Shown: positions 24,269 to 35,178, numbered from the stretch's first letter. The stretch: 64,000 nt of DNA from Actinomadura luzonensis (GCF_022664455.2 NZ_JAKRKC020000001.1:1486001-1550000); one strand, 5' to 3'. Notes: generated from the letters alone by a model not told the origin. Numbers and translations are program-made.

Positions 24269-26296
24269 ATGCCCGCGCACCAGCTGGCCCCCGACATACC
24301 CGCCGATCCCGGCGACCCCGCCGCCGTCCTGGCCGCCGAGCAGCACCACCTGGCCGAGTCCAGGGCGGCGCTGACGGCCATGCGCGCCCACGCCCAGTCC
24401 CTCTCGGCCGACGCGGCCGGCGACTGGGTGTCCCAGCAGATCCTCCAGGCCCTGCTCGACCAGCGCGTCGCCGCCCTGGCCGACCACCCCGACACCCCGC
24501 TGTTCTTCGGCCGCCTCGACCGCGAGAGCGGCGACGACCTGCCGGGCACCATCTACGTCGGCCGCCGCCACGTCCACGACGGCCACAGCAAGCCGCTCGT
24601 CATCGACTGGCGCGCCCCCGTCTCCCGCGCCTTCTACCAGGCCAGCCCCGCCGACCCGATGGGCGTCGTACGCCGCCGCCGCTTCGGCTACCACGGCGGC
24701 GCGCTCACCGCCTACGAGGACGAGCCCCTGGCCGACGGGGACGTCGAGCTGGGCCCGTCGAAGATCCTGACCGAGGAGATCGAGCGCCCGCGCACCGGCC
24801 CGATGCGCGACATCGTGGCCACGATCCAGCCCGACCAGGACGAGATCGTCCGCTCGGCCCTCGCCCAGACGGTCTGCGTCCAGGGCGCGCCCGGCACCGG
24901 GAAGACCGCCGTGGGCCTGCACCGGGCGGCCTACCTGCTGTTCACCCACCGCGAGCGCCTGTCCAGGTCCGGCGTGATGATCGTCGGCCCGAACCGGGCG
25001 TTCCTGTCCTACATCTCCTCCGTCCTGCCCGCCCTCGGCGAGGTCAAGGTGGACCAGACGACGGTGGCCGGCCTGCTCGGCGAGCACGCCGCGCCCGAGG
25101 AGCCGCTGGTGGCCGCGCTCAAGGGCGACGCCCGGATGGCCGCGGTGCTGGAGCGGGCGCTCTGGCTGCACATCGTGAAGCCGGAGGAGGGCCTGGTGTT
25201 CACCAAGGGCGCCTACCGCTACCGGGTGGCCGACCACGAGGTGCGCGAGATCGTCGCCTCCCTGCGCGGCACGACCCGCTACCTGCCCGGCCGGGCGGCG
25301 CTGGCGCAGCGGCTGGCCCACATGGTGCTGGTGCGCATGGAGCAGCGCGGCGAGTCGCCCGACGACCGGGTGCAGGACGCGGTGGCCCGGTCGAAGCCGG
25401 TCAAGCAGCTCGTGGACGCGGTCTGGCCGAGGCTGACGCCGGAGCAGGTGCTGCACCGGCTGCTGGCGGAGCCGGACTTCCTCGCCAGAGCCGCCAAGTC
25501 CGACTTGTCGCCCGAGGAGCAGGAAATGCTGCTCTGGCGGAAGCCGTACCGGAGCCACAAGTCCGCCAAGTGGTCGGCCGCGGACGCCGCGCTCCTCGAC
25601 GAGCTCCGCGACCTCATGGAGCGCACCCCGTCCCTCGGCCACCTGGTCGTGGACGAGGCCCAGGACCTGTCGGAGATGCAGCTCCGCGCGCTCGGCCGCC
25701 GCTGCCGCAACGGCTCGGCCACCGTGCTCGGCGACCTGGCGCAGGGCACCACACCCTGGTCCACCAGCTCGTGGGAGACCGTGCTCGAGCACCTGGGCCA
25801 GCGCGAGGGCGAGGTCACCGAGCTGACGCTCGGCTTCCGCGTGCCGCGCGAGGTGCTCGACTTCGCCGCGCGGCTCCTGCCGTCCATCGCCCCCGGCCTG
25901 GCCGCGCCGCGCTCGCTGCGTCCCGGCGCCGGCTCGCTGACCGTCAGCAGGGGCGGCGACCCGGCCGCGGCGGCCGCGCGGCTGCTCACCCAGGAGGGCT
26001 CGATCGGCGTCATCGTGCCCGACGCGCGGGTCGCCGAGGTCTCGACCGCCCTGTCCGGGCTGCCGCACGCCGTGCTCGACCCCGACGCCGCCGAGGACGG
26101 CGGGCACCGTCTGCTCGTCGTCCCCGCGACCCTGGCCAAGGGCCTGGAGTACGACCACGTGATCGTGGTCGAGCCCGCGGACATCGTCGCCGCCGAGCCG
26201 CGCGGCCTGGCCCGCCTGTACGTGGTCCTGACCCGCGCGGTGACCTCCCTCACGGTCCTGCACGACCAGCCGCTGCCCGCCGAGCTGACGGGCTGA
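24269..26296 (+). CDS. HelD/HelR-type RNA polymerase-associated ATPase
   Basis: A 675-residue superfamily 1 (UvrD-like) ATPase of the HelD group. Walker A is VQGAPGTGKTAVG (about 204-216), Walker B is LVVDEAQDLSEMQL, and a late motif is RLYVVLTRAVTSLTVLHD. The N-terminal coiled-coil-like helices and the block YVGRRHVHDG/VIDWRAPVSRAFYQAS are the parts that in HelD proteins reach into RNA polymerase channels to recycle stalled enzyme. The sequence resembles HelR, the version linked to rifamycin tolerance in actinomycetes. ATG 24269 follows AAAGGAGG. It is monocistronic. Confidence 0.82.
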   Translation: MPAHQLAPDIPADPGDPAAVLAAEQHHLAESRAALTAMRAHAQSLSADAAGDWVSQQILQALLDQRVAALADHPDTPLFFGRLDRESGDDLPGTIYVGRRHVHDGHSKPLVIDWRAPVSRAFYQASPADPMGVVRRRRFGYHGGALTAYEDEPLADGDVELGPSKILTEEIERPRTGPMRDIVATIQPDQDEIVRSALAQTVCVQGAPGTGKTAVGLHRAAYLLFTHRERLSRSGVMIVGPNRAFLSYISSVLPALGEVKVDQTTVAGLLGEHAAPEEPLVAALKGDARMAAVLERALWLHIVKPEEGLVFTKGAYRYRVADHEVREIVASLRGTTRYLPGRAALAQRLAHMVLVRMEQRGESPDDRVQDAVARSKPVKQLVDAVWPRLTPEQVLHRLLAEPDFLARAAKSDLSPEEQEMLLWRKPYRSHKSAKWSAADAALLDELRDLMERTPSLGHLVVDEAQDLSEMQLRALGRRCRNGSATVLGDLAQGTTPWSTSSWETVLEHLGQREGEVTELTLGFRVPREVLDFAARLLPSIAPGLAAPRSLRPGAGSLTVSRGGDPAAAAARLLTQEGSIGVIVPDARVAEVSTALSGLPHAVLDPDAAEDGGHRLLVVPATLAKGLEYDHVIVVEPADIVAAEPRGLARLYVVLTRAVTSLTVLHDQPLPAELTG

Positions 26297-26391
26297 CCCG
26301 CCCGCGGCGCGGGAACCGGTGGCCTGACGGAGGCCAGGCCCGGCCGCTTCTAGGATGGCGAGCAGGAACGCTCTCTACCTAGGAGGATGCC

Positions 26392-26922
26392 GTGCCAGCA
26401 CCGCTGCCACATGAACACCTGCCGTCGGTTCCCGCGCTCGTGGTCGAGAGCGACGACATCCAGGACGGCGAGCGGCTGAGCGACCTGCACGTCTTCAACG
26501 ACTGGGGCATGACCGGCCAGAACGTCTCGCCCCAGCTCCGCTGGTCCGGCGCGCCGGCCGGCACCCGCGGCTACGCCGTCACCTGCTACGACCCCGACGC
26601 CCCGACGGGCAGCGGGTTCTGGCACTGGGTGCTGTTCGACCTGCCGGCCTCGGTGACCGAGCTGCCCACGGGCGCGGGCACCGCCCCCGACTTCAAGGGG
26701 CTGCCCGAGGGCGCCGTGCACGCCCGCAACGACTACGGGCTCAAGGCCTTCGGCGGCGCGGCCCCGCCGCCCGGCGACCCGCACCGCTACGTCTTCACCG
26801 TCCACGCGCTGGGCGTGGACAAGCTGGGCGTGGACGGCGACGCCAGCCCGGCGGTGGTCGGCTTCAACATCACCGCCAACACCCTGGCCCGGGGCCACGT
26901 CATCCCGGTGTACGGCGTCTGA
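26392..26922 (+). CDS. YbhB/YbcL-type phosphatidylethanolamine-binding protein
   Basis: A 176-residue PEBP-fold protein (bacterial Raf-kinase-inhibitor-like). Characteristic parts are NDWGMTGQNVSPQLRWSGAP, the ligand-site stretch CYDPDAPTGSGFWHWVLFDL and GPPPPG-like GGAAPPPGDPHRYVFTVHAL. Bacterial members bind small anionic ligands, and their physiological role is poorly known. There is no signal peptide, so it is cytosolic. The GTG start has AGGAGG five bases upstream. It stands alone, downstream of the HelD-type gene by 95 bases. Confidence 0.88.
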   Translation: MPAPLPHEHLPSVPALVVESDDIQDGERLSDLHVFNDWGMTGQNVSPQLRWSGAPAGTRGYAVTCYDPDAPTGSGFWHWVLFDLPASVTELPTGAGTAPDFKGLPEGAVHARNDYGLKAFGGAAPPPGDPHRYVFTVHALGVDKLGVDGDASPAVVGFNITANTLARGHVIPVYGV

Positions 26923-27066
26923 GCCCCGCCGCGCCAGGGTCACGCCCGGTCACCGGATAACGGCCCCCAGGCGGTCGGGTTACGGCCCGGCGCGGGCCCG
27001 CGGTCCTGGGCCAAGCTCACGGCCCGCGTTCCAGCCCGTGGCCCTGGAAGGCCGCCCGGGGCGGGG

Positions 27067-27405
27067 TCACGGCGTGCCGGCCCCGCTCCATCCGGCCCGG
27101 GGCGGCAGCTCGTCCGCCGTGGCCGCCGCCTCCAGCCACATCTGGTGCTCGTAGGCGCTCATCGGGCGGTCCGGTATGCCCGCCGAGGCCGGGCGGGCGG
27201 CCGGCCCGCCGCAGCCCATGACCTGGCCCAGCAGTCCGTCGAGCATCGGCAGCCCGAGCCCGCCCGGCGTGCAGAAGCGCAGCTCGCGCGGGAGCTGGAT
27301 GTCGGAGGTGATCTCCTCGTCGGCACTCGCGGGAGCGCCCGCCGCGATCGCGGCGGCCAGCGCGAGAAGGGCGACGCCCAGAATGCGCCTGGTGCGGGAA
27401 AACAT
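27067..27405 (-). CDS. Small secreted protein, unknown
   Basis: A 112-residue protein with a clear Sec signal peptide (SRTRRILGVALLALAAAIAA, cleaved after APASA). The mature part of about 85 residues has two Cys (RFCTPGGLG and QVMGCGG), which may form one disulfide, and a C-terminal EHQMWLEAAATADELP helix. I recognise no domain. ATG 27405 follows AAAGGAGTAG. It is transcribed alone, downstream of groEL in the same direction but beyond a strong terminator hairpin. Confidence 0.7.
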   Translation of the reverse strand: MFSRTRRILGVALLALAAAIAAGAPASADEEITSDIQLPRELRFCTPGGLGLPMLDGLLGQVMGCGGPAARPASAGIPDRPMSAYEHQMWLEAAATADELPPRAGWSGAGTP

Positions 27406-27500
27406 CCGCTACTCCTTTCGTGGAAGCGTGTTCGGCACACACATTTCCTCACTGCGGGTAGCGGATCAATTGTGAAACGTAATGGCCGGTAAACGAAAAC

Positions 27501-27531
27501 AAGAGCGGCCCGGAAAACCCGGGCCGCTCTT
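27501..27531 (-). terminator. groEL terminator
   Basis: A perfect 13-bp stem, AAGAGCGGCCCGG (27501-27513) with CCGGGCCGCTCTT (27519-27531), has a five-base loop. On the minus strand it is followed by a T-rich stretch (GTTTTCGTTT), making it a classical intrinsic terminator 22 bases after the groEL stop. Confidence 0.88.
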
Positions 27532-27553
27532 CGTCTCGGCGTCGCGAAAAGAC

Positions 27554-29287
<1,734 letters not shown>

Positions 29288-29290
29288 TCA

Positions 29291-29317
29291 TTGGCACTCT
29301 GCCACACAGAGTGCCAA
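29291..29317 (-). promoter_or_regulatory. CIRCE element 1 (HrcA operator)
   Basis: TTGGCACTC (29291-29299) and GAGTGCCAA (29309-29317) form a perfect 9-9-9 inverted repeat, matching the CIRCE operator bound by HrcA. It lies around the expected groEL transcription start. Confidence 0.92.
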
Positions 29318-29322
29318 CGAAC

Positions 29323-29351
29323 TGTTTAGCACTCTACCCTGCCGAGTGCAA
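29323..29351 (-). promoter_or_regulatory. groEL promoter
   Basis: On the minus strand TTGCAC (29346-29351) and TAAACA (29323-29328) are separated by 17 bases, a plausible housekeeping promoter. CIRCE 2 covers it almost entirely. Transcription would begin near 29316, inside CIRCE 1. Confidence 0.6.
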
Positions 29352-29352
29352 G
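29326..29352 (-). promoter_or_regulatory. CIRCE element 2 (HrcA operator)
   Basis: TTAGCACTC (29326-29334) and GAGTGCAAG (29344-29352) have the CIRCE 9-9-9 layout. The left arm is a perfect consensus and the right arm deviates at its last bases. It overlaps both promoter boxes, so HrcA bound here should block RNA polymerase. Confidence 0.82.
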
Positions 29353-29416
29353 CGAACGACCTTCGGGAGGGAACGGCTCGCAGGTCAGCCCAGTCGGCTC
29401 CGCGTAGCGCACGTCC

Positions 29417-29455
29417 CCGGACGGCGGGCCGCTCACCGTGTGGCCCGCCGTCTGG
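29417..29455 (-). terminator. Hairpin downstream of the short csp gene
   Basis: CCGGACGGCGGGCC (29417-29430) pairs with GGCCCGCCGTCTGG (29442-29455), a 14-bp stem with one G-T pair. It lies 80 bases after the cold-shock gene stop and upstream of the groEL promoter, so it probably insulates the two. Confidence 0.6.
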
Positions 29456-29534
29456 ATCGGTGAATACGAGGGGTGGCGGAGTCGCACGGACTGCGTTGCC
29501 GCGCGAGGCCGCCGGTGCGTACCAGTGACGTGAA

Positions 29535-29735
29535 TCAGACCGCGCGGACAGACTCGGCCTGCGGTCCCTTCTGGCCCTGCGTGATCTCGAACTCGACCCG
29601 CTGGCCTTGTTCGAGAGATCGGTACCCGTCCATCAGGATCGCGGAGTAATGGACGAATACATCCTTACCACCGTCTACCGCGATGAAGCCGTAGCCCTTG
29701 TCCGCGTTGAACCATTTGACGGTGCCCTGCGCCAC
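29535..29735 (-). CDS. CspA-family cold-shock protein
   Basis: A 66-residue single-domain cold-shock protein that binds single-stranded RNA and melts secondary structure. RNP1 is [11 protein letters not shown] and RNP2 is DVFVHYSAI; the C-terminus [13 protein letters not shown] is typical. The GTG start is seven bases after AGAGGAG. The roughly 240-base gap upstream may include a long 5' leader, as is common for csp genes. It lies between the CysO-like gene and groEL, each bounded by hairpins, so it is probably monocistronic. Confidence 0.93.
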   Translation of the reverse strand: MAQGTVKWFNADKGYGFIAVDGGKDVFVHYSAILMDGYRSLEQGQRVEFEITQGQKGPQAESVRAV

Positions 29736-29931
29736 TTCCGACTCCTCTTACTGGGGCTACGGATCCCGCCCATTCCACCGCGAGACCCGTAATCGCCCGA
29801 CTTAAGGGAAAACAGCCAGACGATCGCCTCGACCATACCTGTGGCACGGGGTTTGGCAACAGAGTCAATCCGCAAACGGCGCATTTGTTCGCAGAGAAGG
29901 TACTTCAACCTTGAATTGGACCGAAAAGCCA

Positions 29932-29956
29932 GAAGGCGCCCACTGGGGGCGCCTTC
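29932..29956 (-). terminator. Terminator of the thrC-like/cysO-like operon
   Basis: GAAGGCGCCC (29932-29941) and GGGCGCCTTC (29947-29956) make a perfect 10-bp stem with a five-base loop. It starts 18 bases after the carrier-protein stop and is followed on the minus strand by TGGCTTTTCGG. Confidence 0.8.
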
Positions 29957-29974
29957 CGTCATGTCGTAGGGCAC

Positions 29975-30250
29975 TCAGCCGCCGGCGACCGCCGGGATGA
30001 TGGAGATCTGGGCGCCCTGCGGGGCGGGAGTGTCGAGCCCTTCGGCGAATCGGACGTCCTCTTCCCCGACGTAAACGTTGACGAAACGCCGAATCTTGCC
30101 CGATTCATCCAGAATGCGCGCGCCGATACCCGGGTAGTCCGCGTCGAGCTTGGCGAGCACGTCACGAAGAGTCGCGCCCTCGCCACCGACTTCCGCGTTT
30201 CCGCCGGTGTACGTGCGCAGAATGGTGGGAATCCGCACAGTAACGCTCAT
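29975..30250 (-). CDS. MoaD/ThiS-family sulfur carrier protein, CysO-like
   Basis: A 91-residue ubiquitin-fold protein ending in AVAGG. The terminal Gly-Gly is the site adenylated and thiocarboxylated in sulfur carriers. It resembles mycobacterial CysO closely (TVRIPTILRTYTGG at the start, RRFVNVYVGEEDVRFAEGLD in the middle, SIIPAVAGG at the end). CysO delivers sulfide to a PLP enzyme to make cysteine. Here the operon partner is a threonine-synthase-like PLP enzyme under a SAM riboswitch, which suggests sulfide delivery for homocysteine instead. ATG 30250 follows AGGAAAGG. No activating or protease (Mec-type) gene is adjacent. Confidence 0.88.
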   Translation of the reverse strand: MSVTVRIPTILRTYTGGNAEVGGEGATLRDVLAKLDADYPGIGARILDESGKIRRFVNVYVGEEDVRFAEGLDTPAPQGAQISIIPAVAGG

Positions 30251-30273
30251 GGTTATCTCGCCTTTCCTGGTTG

Positions 30274-31509
30274 TCAGACAGCCGCGCGGAACGCGTCGAG
30301 AGAGGGCCTGATCACGGCGGTGGGCCGCGACGACTCGCCGGCGACGGCGTCGAGCGTCTTCAGCCCGTCGCCCGTGTTGAGCACCACGGTCTCGGCCTCC
30401 GGGTCGAGCCGGCCGCTCTCGACGAGCTTCTTCAGCACGCCCACGGTCACCCCGCCCGCGGTCTCGGCGAAGATGCCCTCGGTCGAGGCGAGCAGCTTGA
30501 TCGCGGCCACGATCTCGGGGTCGGTGACGTCCTCGACGGCCCCGCCGGTGCGCCGGGCGATGTCCAGCACGTACGGTCCGTCCGCCGGGTTGCCGATGGC
30601 CAGCGACTTGGCGATGGTGTCGGGCTTGACCGGCTGGACGACGTCGTGCCCCGCCTTGTACGCCGCCGACACCGGCGAGCACCCGGCCGCCTGCGCCCCG
30701 AAGATCTTGTAGGGGGCGTCCTCGACCAGGCCGAGCGCGATGAGCTCCTTGAAGCCCTTGTCGATCTTGGTGAGCTGCGAGCCGGAGGCGATCGGGATGA
30801 CGATCTGCTCCGGCAGCCGCCAGCCGAGCTGCTCGGCGATCTCGTACGCGAGCGTCTTGGAGCCCTCGGCGTAGTAGGGCCGCAGGTTGACGTTGACGAA
30901 GCCCCACTTGTCGCCCAGGGGGTCGCCGATCAGCTCGGAGCAGAACCGGTTGACCTCGTCGTAGGTGCCGTCGATGCCGATCAGCCTGCCGCCGAACACC
31001 CGGGCCATCGCGATCTTGGCCTCTTCGAGGTTCGCCGGGATGAACACGCAGGCGTCGAGCCCGGCCCGCGCCGCGGCGGCCGTCACCGCGCCGGCCAGGT
31101 TGCCGGTGGAGGAGCAGGACAGCGTGTGGAAGCCGAAGGTGCGCGCCGCCTCGACGGCGATGGCGACCACCCGGTCCTTGAAGGAGTGGGTGGGGTTGCC
31201 GGAGTCGTCCTTGACGTGCAGGGACCTGATGCCGAGCGCCCGCCCGAGGTTGCCCGCCCTGACCAGCTTCGTCCAGCCCGGGTTCATGTTGGGCTTGGTG
31301 GCCACGTCGGCGGGGACGGGCAGCAGCGCCCGGTAGCGCCAGATGCTGGCCGGGCCCGCGGCGATCTCCTCGCGGGTCACCCGGCCGAACTCGTAGGCCG
31401 CCTCGAGCGGCCCGAAACACTCCTGGCACGCGAAGCTGGGCCCGAGCGGGTAGCGGGCGCCGCACTCGCGGCAGGACAGAGCGACGGCAGGACCAAAGTC
31501 GTGCGACAT
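30274..31509 (-). CDS. Threonine synthase-like PLP enzyme (possible homocysteine synthase)
   Basis: A 411-residue fold-type II PLP enzyme of the threonine synthase family, which acts on O-phosphohomoserine. An N-terminal zinc-ribbon-like part has Cys13, Cys16, Cys28 and Cys31. The PLP lysine is Lys111 in NPTHSFKDRVV, and the phosphate-binding loop follows as SCSSTGNLAGAV. On sequence alone it would be called thrC. However, its leader is a SAM-I riboswitch and a CysO-like sulfur carrier gene begins 23 bases after its stop, so replacement of phosphate by sulfide to give homocysteine is a real alternative. ATG 31509 lies just after the riboswitch, with GAGGGAAGG as ribosome site. Confidence 0.88.
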   Translation of the reverse strand: MSHDFGPAVALSCRECGARYPLGPSFACQECFGPLEAAYEFGRVTREEIAAGPASIWRYRALLPVPADVATKPNMNPGWTKLVRAGNLGRALGIRSLHVKDDSGNPTHSFKDRVVAIAVEAARTFGFHTLSCSSTGNLAGAVTAAAARAGLDACVFIPANLEEAKIAMARVFGGRLIGIDGTYDEVNRFCSELIGDPLGDKWGFVNVNLRPYYAEGSKTLAYEIAEQLGWRLPEQIVIPIASGSQLTKIDKGFKELIALGLVEDAPYKIFGAQAAGCSPVSAAYKAGHDVVQPVKPDTIAKSLAIGNPADGPYVLDIARRTGGAVEDVTDPEIVAAIKLLASTEGIFAETAGGVTVGVLKKLVESGRLDPEAETVVLNTGDGLKTLDAVAGESSRPTAVIRPSLDAFRAAV

Positions 31510-31523
31510 GAAGCGAGGCCTTC

Positions 31524-31662
31524 CCTCATCTTCGCCCACGGCCACCTTGACCGCGAACCGGAATTGGCACCTTGTCCCGGTCGGCCTCGCCAGGTCGCGA
31601 GTCGAAAGCCGGGAGGGTTGCCGGGGCTTCGCAGGGCCGGTCCCTCCACCCCTCTGGATGAG
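31524..31662 (-). ncRNA. SAM-I riboswitch (S-box leader)
   Basis: The minus-strand leader matches the S-box consensus element by element. CTCATC at the 5' end pairs with GATGAG at the 3' end (P1). In between come CAGAGGGGTGGAGGGACCGG, CCCTGCGAAGCCCCGGCAAC and, further on, AAGGTGCCAATTCC, the hallmark junction strands. It lies directly upstream of the threonine-synthase-like gene. P1 ends only 15 bases before the ATG, and the ribosome site GAGGGAAGG abuts or overlaps P1. SAM binding therefore probably blocks translation rather than forming a separate terminator. Confidence 0.93.
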
Positions 31663-31743
31663 CAATATGAAGTTGTTGAATAGGACTCTACCCGCTTAAG
31701 TGGCCGAAATTACTACCTGTCTCAGCATTCGAGACGGGCCGTC

Positions 31744-32298
31744 TCAGCGGTAGTCCTCACCCAGCACCGCCTGCACGTACTTGCGTGCCTGGTGGATCCG
31801 GGACTTCGCGGTGCCCAGCGGGATGCCGAGCTGCTCGGCCACCTCGTTGTAGTCGAGCTGCACGATATCGCGCAACACGAGGGCCTGCGCGAGGTCCGGC
31901 TTGTCGGCCTCCAGCGCCTCCATCGCGTCGAGCAGGTCGAGCCGGGAGCCGGCGATCACGCTGACCCGCCGCACGTCGGGCTTCTGCATCGGCAGCTCGT
32001 CGGAGGTCTGCTCGGCGGCCCGGCGTTTCAGCGACCGGTACGTCGTGCGCGCGCAGTTGGCCGTGACGATGTGCAGCCAGGTGCTGAACCTGGCCCGGCC
32101 CTCGAAGCGCCCGATGTTGCGGGCCACGGCGAGCAGGGTGTCCTGCGAGGCCTCCTCGGCGTCCTGGTGGTAGGGCAGGATCCGGGAGCAGTGGCGCATC
32201 ACATCGGGCTCGATCCTGGCCAGCAGCTCGCCGAGCGCGCGATGATCTCCCGCGGCGGCGGATCGGGCGAGTTCCTCGGTTAGCTCATCAAGCGCCAT
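31744..32298 (-). CDS. ECF-type RNA polymerase sigma factor
   Basis: A 184-residue sigma-70 family factor with only regions 2 and 4. Region 2 includes YHQDAEEASQDTLLAVARNI and RFEGRARFSTWLHIVTANCA; region 4 includes QLDYNEVAEQLGIPLGTAKS and RIHQARKYVQAVLG. ATG 32298 has AGGA eight bases upstream; the frame stays open into otsA antisense to about 32451, but that part has no sigma features. It is divergent from otsA with 31 bases between start codons. No anti-sigma gene is adjacent, so its control is not apparent. Confidence 0.9.
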   Translation of the reverse strand: MALDELTEELARSAAAGDHRALGELLARIEPDVMRHCSRILPYHQDAEEASQDTLLAVARNIGRFEGRARFSTWLHIVTANCARTTYRSLKRRAAEQTSDELPMQKPDVRRVSVIAGSRLDLLDAMEALEADKPDLAQALVLRDIVQLDYNEVAEQLGIPLGTAKSRIHQARKYVQAVLGEDYR

Positions 32299-32329
32299 AG
32301 CTGGGATCCTATGATCGAAGGGAGCTTCG

Positions 32330-33745
<1,416 letters not shown>

Positions 33746-33754
<9 letters not shown>

Positions 33755-34333
33755 CCAGTCGGCGTTCTTGAGCGTGTCGGCCAGCCCGGGCGTGTCCCAC
33801 TGGTCCACGACCAGGATCCGGCTCTTCGGCAGGTACCACTCGCGCTGGGTGAAGTGTCCCTTCGTGCGGCCCTTGTCGTAGGTGACGCAGGTGGACTTCC
33901 AGGCGTTGTAGGCGGCCTTGTGGCCGGGGCCGACCTGGCGCAGGCCGCGGGTGACCTTCGGCCCGACGTACTCGCCCCACTTGTGGTTGTACGGGCACGG
34001 CTGCACGTCGCTGGCCGTGTAGAAGGGGTTCTTGCCGGTGTAGGGGCCGAAGCCCTCCGCGCCGCGCTTGATGTAGGACGGGCCGAGGATGTAGAAGGCG
34101 TCGCACTCCAGCGTGCGCCAGCCTTCGGCCTTGCCGCACCTGCCGGTCACGACCTGCACGTTGTCGGGGCCGAAGCGGTGCACCACCCACTGGATGGGGA
34201 TGTAGAGGGTCAGCCCGGCGCGCAGCTTGAGCGCCTGCGCGGGGGCGGCGGCGTGCGCGGGCAGGACGGCCGTGGCGAGGGTGGCGAGGGTGGCCGCCGC
34301 GGCGGCCGCGACGGCGAGGTGACGCTTGAACAT
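33746..34333 (-). CDS. Secreted protein, unknown (TNT-like length, four Cys)
   Basis: A 195-residue protein with a Sec signal peptide (MFKRHLAVAAAAAATLATLA, cleaved near LPAHA). The mature part of about 165 residues has four Cys (GRCGKAEG, LECDAFYILG, QPCPYNHKWG, STCVTYDKG), suggesting two disulfides, and many aromatic residues (FYILGPSYIKR, YNAWKS, REWYLPKSR). I recognise no domain, and the length alone does not identify it. It follows otsB by 38 bases in the same direction and may be the last cistron of the DUF3263-otsB unit. Confidence 0.7.
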
Positions 34334-34371
34334 GCCCGTGACCCTAGGGAACGTCACTTGCAGTCCAGTCA

Positions 34372-35157
34372 TCAACGACTGAACGCCGACGCGAGCTCCG
34401 CCAGCAGGGCCACCACGCCGTCCGGGCCGTCCACCACGATGTCGGCCCGCTCGGCCAGCGCGCTGACCTCCGCCGAGCCGCTGCACACGGTCACGCCGGG
34501 CAGCCCGGAGGCGCGTACGGCGTCGAAGGCCGCGAGGTCGCCCAGGTCGTCACCGGCGAACAACACCGAGCGCGCGTTCCGCTCGGCCAGGAACAGGCCG
34601 AGCGCATGCCCCTTGTCCATGCCGGCCGGGCGCAGCTCCAGCACCATGCGGCCCGGCTCGACCACGAGCCCGTGCCGCTCGGCGAGCCGGGCCAGCGGCT
34701 CGCGGAGCGCGGCCAGCGCGCCCTCGGGGTCGGCGCTGCGGCGCGTGTGCACCGCCACGGCCCGGCCCTTGTCCTCCACCACCACGCCCGTGAGGCCGAG
34801 CCGGTCGAGCAGCAGCGGCAGCTCGGCCCGCACCCGCGGCACGCCCGCGGGCGGCGGCGGGGCGGAGATCCGGCCGCCCTCCCAGCGCTCGAAGCCGTAG
34901 TGCCCGAGGATGACCAGCCCGGGGACGTCGGCCAGCCCCGGCCCCAGCTCCAGCGCGGTGGCGGGCGGCCGGCCGGTGACGATGGCGACGGCCCCCACGT
35001 GCGCGCCGAGGTCGGCGAGGACCGCGGGCGCCTTGGGGTGGATCACGGCGGCCGCCGGATCGGGCACGATCGGAGACAGGGTTCCGTCGAAGTCGAGCCC
35101 GATCACGGCCCCGGCCGGGTCCTTCAAGATTGCTTCAATTCCAGGGATGTTCTCCAC
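34372..35157 (-). CDS. otsB: Trehalose-6-phosphate phosphatase
   Basis: A 261-residue HAD-fold phosphatase that converts trehalose 6-phosphate to trehalose. Motif I is IGLDFDGTLSPIV with the nucleophilic Asp, motif II is VAIVTGRPPA, and motif IV is LFAGDDLGDLAAFDA; LGHYGFERWEGG is the family substrate region. The start is GTG 35157 (VENIPGIEAIL); no strong ribosome site precedes it, consistent with translation following the DUF3263 gene, which ends 21 bases upstream. Together with OtsA on the opposite strand it completes the OtsAB route. Confidence 0.92.
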   Translation of the reverse strand: MENIPGIEAILKDPAGAVIGLDFDGTLSPIVPDPAAAVIHPKAPAVLADLGAHVGAVAIVTGRPPATALELGPGLADVPGLVILGHYGFERWEGGRISAPPPPAGVPRVRAELPLLLDRLGLTGVVVEDKGRAVAVHTRRSADPEGALAALREPLARLAERHGLVVEPGRMVLELRPAGMDKGHALGLFLAERNARSVLFAGDDLGDLAAFDAVRASGLPGVTVCSGSAEVSALAERADIVVDGPDGVVALLAELASAFSR

Positions 35158-35178
35158 GCGGCTGCCGTACCCAGCCGG

